A stretch of DNA of 64,000 nt from Siderastrea radians. Taxonomy: Eukaryota; Cnidaria; Anthozoa; Scleractinia; Rhizangiidae. Position 1 is the stretch's first letter. The number at the start of each line of letters is the position of its first letter. Location: positions 1,289,394 through 1,353,393 of the forward strand of contig OZ024891.1 of assembly GCA_964017195.1 (NCBI GenBank), read 5' to 3'. The notes under the pieces are model-generated. The model did no database searches and had not been told where the DNA came from. It saw only the letters and a program-made list of their open reading frames with translations. A program made the position numbers and the translations under genes. This document shows positions 1-11,139 of the stretch, piece by piece.

Positions 1-104
1 ATTCCCAAGCTTGGTAGAAAGCTCTCTTCCTCTTTCTAAAAGCTAAAAGTAGAGAGCCACTCATACGCTATTCATTCTATAATATCAACAACTGATACCA
101 AAAC

Positions 105-287
105 CTACTCGGTGCTAGCTTTTTCCTGTGAAATCTCGGCGAGCCAACAATTGCTTGCTTAAAGTTAGCAAGCCTTGACCGCCGGGGACTCCCTGGGGGT
201 GTCGTGGCATGGTGCGAAGGTGACTCAGGGGGGCTGGACAGGGGGCTTTCTTGAGGTGTATTGCGGCAAGGCTGGTGTACCAAAGGA
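105..287 (-). CDS. Exon of a BRSK/SAD-like serine/threonine kinase (partial gene)
   Basis: On the minus strand a pyrimidine-rich stretch ending TTTGCAG precedes an open 183 nt segment (61 codons, entering and leaving in phase 2) and a weak GT donor (GTTTTG). The peptide is Ser/Pro rich (SPLSSPPESPS, TTPPGSPRRSRL) and ends in GSPRFHRKKL. From memory of the family, a GSPRFHRRK-like motif lies in the Ser/Pro-rich linker between the kinase/UBA part and the C-terminal domain of BRSK (SAD) kinases, which control neuronal polarity and cell-cycle events. The kinase domain and C-terminal domain are not in the window; downstream exons would lie beyond the left edge. A protein alignment of this exon would settle the identity; the exon call is firmer than the name. 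Confidence 0.45.
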
Positions 288-799
288 CTGCAAACATTGA
301 AATACAAAGCAGTGAAACAATAGCAGACACAGATCCGTGTTGGTAAGAATCCACCCCTCTATGAAAACAAAAAGAACACGAATGAAAACCATTAAAAGGG
401 TACCCTCGCATTATCTTGAGTGAAGAATGAATTAAATCCAAAGAAAGCTGCATATAAAGCGTGGACACGCAGCATGAAAACACGAGTAGCGTGACATCTG
501 GTGAGCATCAAAGGTAGTGTGATTGTTCCGCACAAAACCTTATAAGTTTGAATATTGCATTTTTTTCTTGTTAAGAAATGGGGCGCATTTTGGAGTGAAA
601 GGGTTGCATTCGTAAGACACATAATGCTCCGTAACGTTGCCTTTTACCCATCCACATGTAATCTGTAGCAGCCGAGCACTGAAATTGATGCTTTGTAAAA
701 TTAATTTAAGTCAACAAGTGCGGCACAAGCTCGAAGGGAATAGTATTGCCGTTTAAATCTTTTTTTGTTTTTGTTTTGTTCATTTGTTTGTTTTCACAG
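288..799. other. Intergenic or intronic sequence, no gene seen
   Basis: This is presumably the intron upstream of the kinase-like exon on the minus strand, running into the intron before the plus-strand signal-peptide exon. It ends in a T-rich tract (about 760-795) that serves as the polypyrimidine tract of the acceptor at 798-799. Confidence 0.4.
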
Positions 800-822
800 A
801 ATTTATCTTCAGCATTGCCACA

Positions 823-948
823 ATGTCGAAGCAAAACGTTTTCATGTTAGCTGTTACATTTTTACTCGTGACTTACCCTAATGGTGGGCTGCTGCAAAAG
901 AAATTCACTAATAGACAGCTACGTGACAGAGCTAATAAGTTAGCTGAC
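823..948 (+). CDS. First coding exon of a secreted or membrane protein (signal peptide)
   Basis: A T-rich tract and TTTTCACAG acceptor precede an exon that starts at 800; the ATG at 823 opens 42 codons ending exactly at a strong donor (GAC|GTAAGT) in phase 0. The N-terminus is MSKQNVFMLAVTFLLVTYP, a short polar start, a hydrophobic core and small residues, which is a convincing signal peptide. It is followed by a charged segment with KKFTNRQLRDRANKL, possibly the start of a propeptide or helix. An upstream non-coding exon is implied by the acceptor before the ATG. I recognise no family, and I found no matching downstream exon in the next few kilobases. Confidence 0.45.
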
Positions 949-1178
949 GTAAGTAAACCTTTTGATTTATAAATGCGGCATAGTTAAGAATGGAGGTAAA
1001 TTTCCGGGAAAAGAGGAGAAAAAAAATGAATGACTGAGTTTCTTGAGAAGTAAAGCCATTTATAACAATTCGTTTCTTCCCTAAACGTCACAATGTATGA
1101 ACTTCCATGCACACAAATAAAAAATGAACAATTTTTACAAACAAGTTACACTAGTTTCAACTCAAAGCGAACAAGAAC

Positions 1179-1340
1179 TTGGATATTCTTGCTGACCCGT
1201 CTATCGACGCTAAGGGGGTGCGTGTTCAGCCACCCCGCTTCCTAGAGAGGCCCATACACAAGCTGGTATTCCTGATGAGCTGGAGAGAAGCTGTAAAAGA
1301 GACACCGGGCGAATTCCCCACCGAGAAGCCTGAACTTTAA
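1179..1340 (+). pseudogene. Possible retroelement pol C-terminal remnant
   Basis: A 54-codon open stretch ends in a stop and carries the end motif ERPIHKLVFLM. BEL/Pao integrase C-terminal (DUF5641-type) regions end in comparable R-P-x-x-K/R-L motifs; the complete BEL pol in this window ends with ERPVQRIIVIV. No other pol domain is seen beside it, so this would be a small fragment. It could also be chance. Confidence 0.25.
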
Positions 1341-3542
1341 TTTAGATAAGCTTGGCTAGATGTATTTAGTTTTTATTTTGTTTTTAATCAAGGAAGTGAA
1401 ATTTTTAAATGAACAAATTTCAGGGGAGCCATGTAATGAACGCTCAATGATTTATTGTAGTCCTATCACATAATTACGTATTTCCGTTCTAATCAAGCAA
1501 CAATTAGGCCTTATTGTCTCTGTCAAAAGGAACACGTAGTTACTTAGACTGATTAGTTCCCGCGCTTTCGTCCTGAGCACAAGTCAAGCCTTTACAAGTT
1601 TAAGTAACAGTCTCCTTTAGAGGCAAGCGAAGGACTGATATCTTACGGCTTTTAACAAGATTACTGCAATTGGTGAGAAGAGAATAAATCAAGTCAATTA
1701 TTCTACACCAGCGTGCTTTAATGCGTCAGCCCGTAAAATAGTCCTAGAGTTATCGTCTTTACCGGCTCACGACACCTCTCGATAATTCTTGAGAGTCGCT
1801 TGCTGCTTCAAAAACAGTTAAGTAACAAGTAACCACAAAGTGGTCTTATTTAGAGAAGCCACAGTTTGATATCCGTGTATGTCAACAGATTAAAAAGAAG
1901 TTATTAAAAATCGATTATGCTTAATAGTTGTCATCTCGGATATTTGACTCCGTTCAAAATTTAACTTAAACTTTGATTATTCTTGTTTAGCTCGTTGTCA
2001 TCCTTCACTGATTGAGTTATCTATATTATTCTACAGACAATCACGTGTCTCATTAATGAAATAGCAAATCCAAATGGCAAATTAATTCTGAAAAAATATT
2101 ATCTTTGTCTGTCTTTGTCTGTTTAAGTTTTTTGATCTAATACTTAGTTATAACCTTCGGTCGTTGATGAGTGTTTGCTTGAATTTCTGTTTAAAAACTA
2201 TCTATAACAATGCCGTATGGTCGTTAGAACGTAATACTGAGACGGACAAGGCACTTTGTTCCACTTAGAGCTGTTTCTTTTTATGTTTGCTGACCTCAAA
2301 ACTATTGCATTCAGAGTGATATGATTGCTAACTTGTGTTTGTCAAAAATTCGTAAGGTTGCCAATTCTCTTCTTTTGAAATCAATTGCCTCCGCGTTCTG
2401 TGTTTAAATTTCTCTTCAATCTACTACTTCTTAAAGAAAAGAACAAATATATTATCACCAATTATTGCACAGATAAGAGGCAGTGTCGTTTCGGTTTTTG
2501 CCAAAAGACGCTTAAAGAAAAACAAAAACAAAGGAAACAATCAAGTATAGTCAACGATTGTTGGTCTTTTAAATACGGCAGCTCAAATAACGCAGGAGTT
2601 CTCCAAAATACATTTGGTGTACGGTGAACGTAACATGGCTTACAAATTAACATATTGTATATTGGGTCAGTTAGTGAGCAGCATACGTGATAGTCGAGGT
2701 TAAGACAACTAAGACATCACTGTTTTAAGGATTTCAGATAAGATGAAGTCGACAAAGTAGAACCAGGGAACATGCATGTCCGTGTTTATGTATTTTGGAC
2801 GGTAGTTATGGGAACCGGGCAAGTGTTACCTGTCCAGATAATTTGTAGAAAGTTCCATTTTATTGATAACTTTCTGGACTGCGTCACAATTAAAGAGAAT
2901 ATTCTAAAATTGGACCCGTAACCATGTGGGCTCGTCAATAAAACGAATTACCGTTAACAGAGCATGGAACGCGATCCTAGGTTTGAACATTTACTGTCCT
3001 TAAATTTGTGATACTAAAACAAAAAGCAGACGGGGATAATTAAAGACATTTTTTATTATGGTAGTAAAGAATGTCTCGCTGGTATTCCGACGTGATGAAT
3101 GTTCTGTGGCTGTTGTATCGGCAATGAGGAGATGATGAAGCAAAAACGTTTGTGTGTGACGCACACGATGCTATCAACTTCCGCAAATGCGTCCCTTGCG
3201 TTTAACCATTAAGTGTTCGACATGCACTAAGAGCGTGGCACCGTAAACTGACGGTTGACTCTTTATCTATCGAAAATAGTCAAGAGCGAAACAAGATATG
3301 TTTCGAACGCTGACCTCACATTTTTTTACGCAGAAGAAGGTTATAATGGAAGCCACCGAATTTTTCTTTTCTTCCTTTCTTTCTTGTTTTTTTTTTTTTT
3401 TTTTGCAACGGAAATGAGGTTCAGTTGGGGTTTTAGTTTTCTAAATGTCTTCATCCATTCGCATTGACAATTGGTGGTATTATTTGCACGATTCTCTTCG
3501 CCAATTTGTTGCTAGTATGACCCCAGTCTGATATAAGGAGTG
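1341..3542. other. AT-rich intergenic/intronic DNA, no gene seen
   Basis: Short open frames here lack coding character and flanking splice sites. A pure T tract lies at about 3386-3404. Downstream exons of the 823-948 gene may hide here, but none could be supported. Confidence 0.4.
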
Positions 3543-3675
3543 AGGTGCGGGATTGCAGAAAATTAATTCAGAGTTTAAAAGAACGAGGCATATAACAAAT
3601 GTGCTCTTTTGTTATTCTTTTGTTATCCAATGAGATGCAAATGAGTGTGAGGCGTTTTTCTGCAATCCCGCACCT
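3543..3675. mobile_element. Palindromic MITE, about 133 bp
   Basis: The two ends are inverted copies of each other: AGGTGCGGGATTGCAGAAAA at the left and its reverse complement at the right, about 20 bp of terminal inverted repeat. The interior is AT-rich and non-coding. No clear target duplication is visible. Confidence 0.6.
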
Positions 3676-4372
3676 TAGAGGATATAAGTGTCTTCCCTCG
3701 CCTCATCACCAATCACAAACCGCAAACCGCACAGCACAGTTCAATCTGTGTTAAGTATAAGTAGCCTCTGGCCATAAGAAACCAAGCAATATGTCAGGAA
3801 TACACACTAGAATTTTCCAATTTGTTCGCATACTTTCATTTTAATTCTAAATGATCTGCACGTTTCCAAGTCGATACCTTTTGTAGAGTCTCCTATAACT
3901 AACAGACATGTCCTAACAAAGTAGCAATAGTGGGTATGACTTTCCGCTGGGTATGCTAATTTAAGTTATAGTTGGTTTATAGTATATACATCGCAATGAA
4001 CGTAATAGATGCTAGTCTATTTGGCCACTGCCTTTGAGTTCTTACTGATTACTTAACAAGAGAAACGTTTATATAAGATATATTAAAGGACTGTTTAGGA
4101 CAAGGTTTGAATGAATACATATTTTTAAATATATTTGTATATTGATAGGATATGGATCAATGCATAAACCCACACAAGTTTAACATTCATTCAATATAAA
4201 TGTGCTTCAGTCTCTGTTTTGACTGCGTACGTGCTAATAGCACATACCAGATGTGACATCAAAGAAATGGATCACTGAAATTATTTTCATGGCGTTGAAG
4301 TCGCTCTTATTCTTCTGCTTTGACATTTTGAATTATATAGTAACGGGAACTTGAAATAGCGACTCGTAATTT
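3676..4372. other. No gene seen
   Basis: AT-rich sequence without coding frames, between two short inverted-repeat elements. Confidence 0.4.
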
Positions 4373-4846
4373 CACAGGCAGCCCAAGCTAAAGTTGAGAG
4401 CTACACATAAATTAGACTGTTTTTCCACGCTATGCATGATAATGAGAAAGAACAGAGGTATGTTAAAGACCCAAGAATACACCTTTGAAGTTGTCAGGCG
4501 ATTCGTTTATTGTGATGGAATTTATCGAACTTCAAGTGAGGTGCAGTGTAAAACTGTTTCCTGCCTTTAATTAATTCTTAACATTCAGCAAACATGAAAA
4601 ATAAAAACCTCAATTTCTCGCCCAAAAAGCTTCAAACCAGCCCAGGAAACCCTCAGATAATGACCAATACAACAATGAAATAGGCAAATTATTTTTATTT
4701 CGACTTCTTTCTGATTTGTGGCAATTTGAGACGTTTTTTAGCATTTCCATACAAACTCTTAAATGTTGCCGATGTCATTATTATGCATAGCGTGGAAAAA
4801 AGTCTAATTTATGTGCAGCTCTCAACTTTAGCTTGGGCTGCCTGTG
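4373..4846. mobile_element. Foldback element, short deletion derivative (474 bp)
   Basis: The ends are inverted repeats of about 72 bp beginning CACAGGCAGCCC and finishing in the complement. A 7 bp direct repeat GTAATTT flanks it (4366-4372 and 4847-4853). Between the end repeats, the sequence from about 4448 on matches the right arm of the 1.73 kb element at 36097-37826 (from about 37393), so this copy looks like an internal deletion product of that family. There is no coding capacity. Confidence 0.75.
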
Positions 4847-5013
4847 GTAATTTGTAGACGTGTGGTTGTTTGGGAACCGAATGTCCGAACTTTCGCAGTT
4901 TGTTTACATCAAAAGTCGCATCACAACACACGTGAAAATCTAACGCCGAAAAGGTGAAATCTGATCAATTGTCTGATAACTCGTGGATCTTGCCTGTTTG
5001 TTATATTTCTCAG
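4847..5013. other. Short spacer between two foldback elements
   Basis: About 170 bp without coding frames. Confidence 0.4.
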
Positions 5014-5754
5014 TTAAGGTGTTTCGATACAGTTTTTTTTGGACCATATCTCACTTCTAAAATGGGCTCTTAGACAGTCTTTATTTTGTCGGATCAACGT
5101 GAAATTTGCAGTACTTTTTGGTTTTGGATTGAACTTTAGCGTGGTTTGCATGTTGTGAAAATCGATATTTCCATGACAACGATAAACAAAAATTCTCAAA
5201 AACACTAAAATTGAAATTTTCCGCGATCCAGATTTCACTTTGAAAAACAAATACCAACATCTTAAACTGTGGTGTATGGCAAACAAATAAACAAGAACAA
5301 AAAAAAATATGTATGTTTGTTTTGAAGTAAATCGCAAAAACATTGTCAACCTTATTTTTTCCATAGTAATAGCAAATGCACCGAAAAATAATCAATGCTC
5401 TGATGAAATGGTTAGAAAATACTTTTAAAATGTGTCTTTTACTTACTATTTTACGCCTAGAAAGTTTTGTTGAAACGGGTGCTCGCGATCTCGAGAACAA
5501 ATTGTTTTTCTAAGGTCAGTCGCGTAATAATTTTGTCGTAATTTTTTAATTTGAGTGCTTTTGCGAAAATCTAAAGAACGGCTCGATGGATTTTTTAAAA
5601 ACATTAAACACGCGTGCTTGACGATGTGAACAATTTTAGTATCGAGCCTTATTAACATTGATTCACTAGAACACTTTTAGATTTAACGCTAAAGAGGACG
5701 TATGAACCGACGGAAAAGCTTGCGTTACAAATTCACAGTTGGCAAGTAAATGCT

Positions 5755-5888
5755 AATATATTCAAAGTACTGTGCAATGCATTCCTCCGTGATTTTTATC
5801 TGGTTTCTTTGTTCTTTGTTGCACTGTAGATTACAACGAAAAGTAAAAATCACGGAGGAATGCTTTGCGCATTACTTTGAATATATTT
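5755..5888. mobile_element. Nested MITE a (134 bp) in the foldback loop
   Basis: The terminal inverted repeats begin AATATATTCAAAGTA and include ATTCCTCCGTGATTTTT on one side and its complement on the other. About 40 bp on each side pair, with mismatches. Confidence 0.6.
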
Positions 5889-5889
5889 A

Positions 5890-6000
5890 ACAATTATCCT
5901 GCGAAATCGCGCGGAATATCACCTGATACTTAGCCGACGAGGCCGTAGGCCGAGTTGACTAAATCAGGGGATATTCCGCAAGATTGAGCAGGATAATTGT
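5890..6000. mobile_element. Nested MITE b (111 bp)
   Basis: It is bounded by ACAATTATCCTGC and the complement GCAGGATAATTGT. The interior contains further pairing (GGAATATC with GATATTCC, and a central GGCCGTAGGCC). It sits next to MITE a inside the foldback loop. Confidence 0.6.
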
Positions 6001-6001
6001 T

Positions 6002-6660
6002 TTATTATTCAACAAATTCCCATCGCCTACCATTTTTAGAACGAGAAAAACTACAGCTCTATGATGAAAACGCTAAAAGCTTGCAACACATAAGGGTAAT
6101 AAAAATCAAAACAGAACTTCAAGAAATCGAAGTTTACTACCGTTCACTTCAAAAAAAGACTTATTTACAAACTCATGTTTGGAAATGACAAGACAAAGTA
6201 AAAAACTATTGCTACCTTATCGAGAATAAGTCCTCTTCCTGTGAATTAAAATCTTTTTAACTTTAGTCTTTACAACTTTTCGTGAGCAAGTGTGCTGCTT
6301 CCTTCGCAATAGCATTTTCTTGGTTGAGTTCTCACTGTGAAAATTCCAAGTCAACCTCTGGATATCTTTGTGAGCTGAGGCAAATACTTGTTGACTTTGT
6401 GAGAGTATTTAATCGTGGAAAGTTTCTTCCAGGAGTTAAAATTTCCGGAGAACACTGCTAAAACTGCCTCGCTTTTCAAAATGTCCGCCAAACAAGCAAC
6501 GAAAGAAAATTTGCAGTGCACTTCCAAATATGGTCATTTACGTATATCGCAGGATATCTGTCATGTACGGATGACAGATATTGAGGGCTTCCTTACCATA
6601 TATGGGCATAGTGACAATTTGTTGAATAATAATAGCATTTATTTGCCAAATGTGAATATG
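6002..6660. other. Loop of the foldback element, no recognised gene
   Basis: Two short plus-strand open frames (63 and 82 codons) lie here but show no domain and no splice context. They are probably chance frames. Confidence 0.35.
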
Positions 6661-7459
6661 TAACGCAAGCTTTTCCGTCGGTTCATACGTCCTCTTTTAA
6701 CGTTAAATCTAAAAGTGTTCCAGTGAATCAATGTTAATAAGACTCGATACTAAAATTAGACATATCGTCAAGCACGCGTCTTTAATGTTTTAAAAAAATC
6801 CATCGAGCCGTTCGTTAGATTTTGGCAAGAGCGCTCAAATTCAAAAATTACCGCAAAAGTATTACGCGAATGATCTTAGAAAAACAATTCGTCCTCGAGA
6901 TCGCGAACACCAGTTTCAACAAAACTTTCTAGGCGTAAAATAGTAAGTAAACGACACATTTTGAAAGTATTTTCTAGCCATTTCATCATAGCATTGATTA
7001 TTTTTCGGTGCATTTACTATTACTAGGCAAAAACTAAGGTTGAAAGTGTTTTTGCGATTTACTTCGAAACAAACATACAGAATTTTTTTGTTCTTGTATA
7101 TTTTGTTTGCCATACACTACAGTTTAAGATGTGGTATTTGCTTTTCAAAGTGAAATCTGGATCGCGGAAAATTCTAATTTTAGTGTTTTCGAGGATTTTT
7201 GTTTATCGTTGTCATGGAAATATCGATTTTCACAACATGTAAACCACGCAAAAGTTCAATCCAAAACCAAAAATTATTGCAAATTTCACTTTGATCTGAC
7301 AAGGAGAAGACTCTCTAAGAGCCGATTCAAAAAGTTAGGTATGGTCCCAAAAAAACTGTATCGAAACACCTTAAATTCGACCTCTGAACGTTTGTTAAGC
7401 GACTTAATGTGGTTTTTACACCGCTTTTGCCATATTAGGTCGGCGTTGAATTTGTTTCG

Positions 7460-7740
7460 TTTAGGAACTTGATAGGTTTTTTCAGCCTCTCATGTTTATA
7501 TTTGTGGCAATAAAAGATCTGAAATATTATCTGCAACGTTAATGAGTTTCCCTGCTGATGTCTGTAACGTTGGGCTCGGCTTTTACAAGATTCTTTTGCA
7601 GGATGTTGTGTTTCGTATCATGGAGTGTGATCTATAGTCCCTCTTCGTCATGAAATTGAAGTTGTAGTTTCTTTATAGCTATGCAACATGTAAGAGATGG
7701 CTGAACCCCGCTTCAGTCAAACGTGTGAAAGCAAAGTTAT
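7460..7740 (+). repeat. Dispersed repeat, inverted relative to 58.6-58.9 kb
   Basis: Blocks here, including CTCATGTTTATATTTGTGGCA-like text, GTTTCGTATCATGGAGTGTGA and CTGAACCCCGCTTCAGTCAAAC, recur on the opposite strand at about 58600-58900 with scattered differences. It is non-coding and of unknown class. Confidence 0.5.
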
Positions 7741-7984
7741 GAGAACGGCTAAAACACGAGCGTGGAAGTCGTGCAGGACTGTCATCCCCATTTTACACAG
7801 TTGATCTACGCGTTTTCTGAACTAGAAAAAGAACACAAAATAAACGGTTTCAGACCTTTGTACTGACCAATTTATTGCAACATTGAAAAAAAAATTCTTA
7901 CCGCGTGTCTTCTTTTCTTCGTCCATGATCTGACACGAAAACTTTGTCCCAGTCTTCCGCTCCGTTAAGAAAATGTTAGGGGAG

Positions 7985-8200
7985 GGGGGTAGGAGGGTGG
8001 TCAAAGTCGAAAGTCGAAAGTGAGAGGTGAGAATTTGCAACCCGATTTTCGCACTTCAGAAATTGACAGCTCGATTTCGACTTTTCAAGTTGAAAATTGA
8101 CTTTTTAAAGCGACTTCTTAATTCGTAAATCGACTTTTGATTTTTGAATTTGACTTTTCACTTTGCAGATCGACTTTTGATTTTGTGTTTTTGACTTTTG
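7985..8200. repeat. Degenerate CGACTTTTGA-type simple repeat
   Basis: Repeated variants of GTCGAAAGT and CGACTTTTGATTTT fill about 200 bp. This looks like a decayed short-period tandem repeat. Confidence 0.5.
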
Positions 8201-10548
8201 ATGGCCACTGTCGGCCGCCGTACACTACCAAGGAAATTAATTTGTAGTTTTTATTCACTTGTTAAAGCGCATCAGAGAAACTCACTCGATCTCTGCGTTT
8301 ACCTGTCACGCTATCTTTTTGAAAGTAATCTCTATTCGTAGAGCGTTTAGCAGTAAGACCTAATCAATATTATAAAACTAATTTGTCTTTGCTATTTTTC
8401 ATTCATGTATTTCAAAACTAGTAATAAAAAATCAATAATTAAAATTGAAAGTTAATTACAAACAGCCTTTAGGTTGTTTGCTTACGACATACAATGGCTG
8501 CCGTGGGATAAAACACCACTAAAAATATCTCTTTTGCTGGGAAATGAGTTATTTTTTTTAATGGTCAATCGATTCAAAGCTTTCCTCTCCGTTCAGTATA
8601 TCCGCTAAGCAAATCATCTCCATAATGCAAGAATTTTTTCCATTTGAAAAGTATATAGTCTATCCAGACTGTCTAAATCATTTCTCTTGTAGGTTCCATG
8701 TATTAAAATTTGTATCATTCAAGATCAAAAATAGTTATTAATAAATATTTTCTAAAAATTTGAACTTTTAAAAATATCAAAAATGTTCATAAGCAATGGC
8801 AGTATGTTAAGAGAACAAGCAATGCTTTTCGAAATGTTCTCAAACTTTTACGAGTGGTAGGATTTTATTCAATTCTATATGTAAGAATCCATTCTAAAGT
8901 TGAGACCTATTGTGCGCTGAATTTAATAGAACGCGTGTTGTCCAAAAAGCGCTCAAAAGTGCAGAGCAAACACATCCATTAAATAATACAGGCGGATGCC
9001 AATAAATAGCCGAAGACATGATGTTTACCCTTTGGACAGGATTTTCCCGTTTTGTAAAAGTTCTTCTCATATTTTACAAGATGATGTACAAGAACCTTCC
9101 CCAAATTAATACAGGTCCATGGATCGACGGCCTGCAAGGCAAAAAGTCAAGCTTATGCCCAAGACCATATAATAAATATAATTAATTTTGCGGCCACTGA
9201 GAAGGAAAAAAGTGTCGTCCGTTTTAAAAGCCAGCGTTTTTGTCAACACGCGCACCGACCTCGCCATCCTCAACGGTAGACTGAACTAAAGCACATAAGT
9301 TCTTGTACTTTCTCTCCGAGCTAAATCCATAGTTCACTTTTCTTTATCTCCCCTTGCTGAATCTCCGTGTTGAATCATTTCTTTCCTGTAGTAAGCTTTA
9401 CGATTCAGTTCGTGAAACCATCCTTTTAATTTAGCTTAGAACATTTGTCCGTCATGTCCGTCATTAAACTGCGTGACTTGTTCTTTTTCCGGCGTACCAC
9501 ACAGCGAAATGTCCATTAGAGAACTTCAGGAGACAGTTCGTTCTTGCTGTCACCGCTCATTTCGGCACAAAGGCGATACAGGATCAGGCCATTCAGCTTA
9601 AAAGAGATGAGGTCGTGAAGAACACAATCTATTCTCCTGTTTGAGCACCCTTCCGAGACCGTTTTGCTCTTTGAAGTGCTGTCAGTCTGTTATTTCTACG
9701 TGTTTATGGACGAACAATTATCCATATTCTATTGACCGTCCTCATCCATTCTGTGGTGACTGCCAGACCAACACCCTTCCGGTGAAAAAACAAGCAAACA
9801 AACACGAATTCGAAGTCGGCGAAGATGCACATCGTTGTGTTGGCTTCCCTTGAGTGGCCACTGCTATATGAGAGCTGGTCTAATATCGACTTCGGCCGCT
9901 GAACTTCTCATTTTTTCCCGCAAAATGAGCCATAGTAGCCCCTGAATAAATCCTAATAGGGAAAGTCCCGCCCTATTCTCAATGCGTTTAACTTTTGCAT
10001 GTAAATACATTATCCGTACATTTCTCCAGCCGACCTAATTGATTTTGCAATCATATCATGCAATCGTGTGAGTAAAATAGCAACAGCATTTTAAGTTTTG
10101 AGCTTTACGTTTGATGTAGAATGTTATATGTTATATAAAAGCTTCGTTCACCAAGTCGTTCCCATTCCATAAAGAGGTCTGCAAAGAGAACAAAACATGA
10201 TATGAGGAACATCAAAATCAAATGGAGCAACCTTTGTAACATGGATGATACAACTTTTGGAGTACACTGACTCGTTTAAAGTTTCTTTTAAAGTTCATGG
10301 CTTAAGTATTAGACCATCGAATGAAAAACCCTTAGCACGTAACTTGGCAGCCCACACGGCTGGAGGTTAACCCAGTTTCTGCTGTATAAAGCAACTTTTG
10401 GTATTACTTCCTGCTGGATGGAATGCTGGGGTAAGCAGGGTTATGATTCCCGGGAAGGGAACCATCTATCCCTCGATCTTCTAACTCGAGTACGACTCGC
10501 TACATCCCAAAAATAAATAAGGTACATTGTAAAATATCAAAGTCTTAC
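8201..10548. other. About 2.3 kb without a recognisable gene
   Basis: AT-rich non-coding sequence. The 70-codon frame at about 9641 has no features of a real exon. Confidence 0.4.
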
Positions 10549-10650
10549 CGGGGTTTTACCGTTAGCGCGAGGCCCTGGTTTGGCAAGTCCCGAGTAGTCA
10601 TCAAAGGCGATTACCCCCCAACTTTTTCTACGTTTTCGCCTGTATGCCGC
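10549..10650 (-). CDS. Cytoplasmic-tail exon of a SEA/EGF-type membrane protein
   Basis: On the minus strand, CTTTCGCAG precedes a 102 nt open exon (phase 0 in, phase 0 out) that ends at a good donor (CCCCG|GTAAG). It encodes AAYRRKRRKSWGVIAFDDYS followed by a Gly/Pro-rich end. The basic start is what follows a membrane anchor. The motif (I/V)IAFD(D/G)Y recurs in the exon at 43245-43367, which is also phase 0-0 and follows a transmembrane exon. The SEA exon at 12382-12771 lies upstream on the same strand, so both probably belong to one gene. I did not find the transmembrane exon expected between them. Confidence 0.5.
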
Positions 10651-10854
10651 CTGCGAAAGAAAAGATGAATCTCATGTTAGTTTTAGTTGTCTGGGCTTCT
10701 CTTCAAGGCAATTCCACTTTCTTAGAAAAATCCATAACAGGTCTCTCTTGTACCTTCTTTTTCGATTTATATCAAGTGCCCACGACTCAAGCTCAAATAC
10801 ACAACAACAAAAATGTTTAATCAAACTGGTAAAAATAATAAATAAATAAAATAA

Positions 10855-11130
10855 ATCACTTTATTTAGGTGTCAACGGTATTTAGCACAGAATGCTAATT
10901 GGGGACACCTCCAAGATCGAATTGGAATTTGGAAGTGTTGGTTTTTTGAGGAGAGGGGAAAACCGGAGAACCCGGAGAAAAACCTCTCAGAGCAAGGACG
11001 AGAACCAACAACAAACTCAACCCACATATGACACCGGGACCGGGAATCGAAGCGGCCGGTATTTATTGATGCAAGTGTGTGTCTACATTTTTACTCTTAA
11101 AGCAGAAAGAAAGCCTGAGAATAAAATTTA
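10855..11130 (-). repeat. Retroposon 3'-tail repeat
   Basis: The string TTTATTTAGGTGTCA, then GTATTTAGC and GCTAATTGGGGACAC, recurs at 51130-51180 (TTTATTGAAGTGTCA). It reads as the antisense 3' end of a LINE or SINE family. The rest up to about 11130 (AACCGGAGAACCCGGAGAAAAACC) is of the low-complexity kind seen in such tails. Confidence 0.45.
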
Positions 11131-11139
11131 GGCTTGAAT

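Larger units (their letters stand above)
5014..7374. mobile_element. Large foldback transposon, two 710 bp arms, TTAA borders
   Basis: The left arm (5018-5727) and right arm (6661-7370) are inverted copies of each other along their whole equal length, with moderate divergence. TTAA stands at both outer edges (5014-5017, 7371-7374), and each terminus begins GGTGTTTCGATACAG inward. TTAA duplication is typical of piggyBac and Kolobok transposons, but no transposase is encoded, so this is a non-autonomous element whose family is inferred only from the borders. The open frames on both strands in the arms are mirror images and not genes. The 933 bp centre (5728-6660) carries two smaller palindromes. 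Confidence 0.8.

Noticed and set aside
5014..5500. Two overlapping minus-strand ORFs of 116 and 139 codons, and the 7131-7472 plus ORF
   Set aside because: They are mirror readings of the foldback arms and have no protein features.
10664..10822. Short plus-strand ORF starting MNLMLVLVVWASLQG, like a signal peptide
   Set aside because: It overlaps the intron flank of a better supported minus-strand exon and stops after about 50 codons without a donor.
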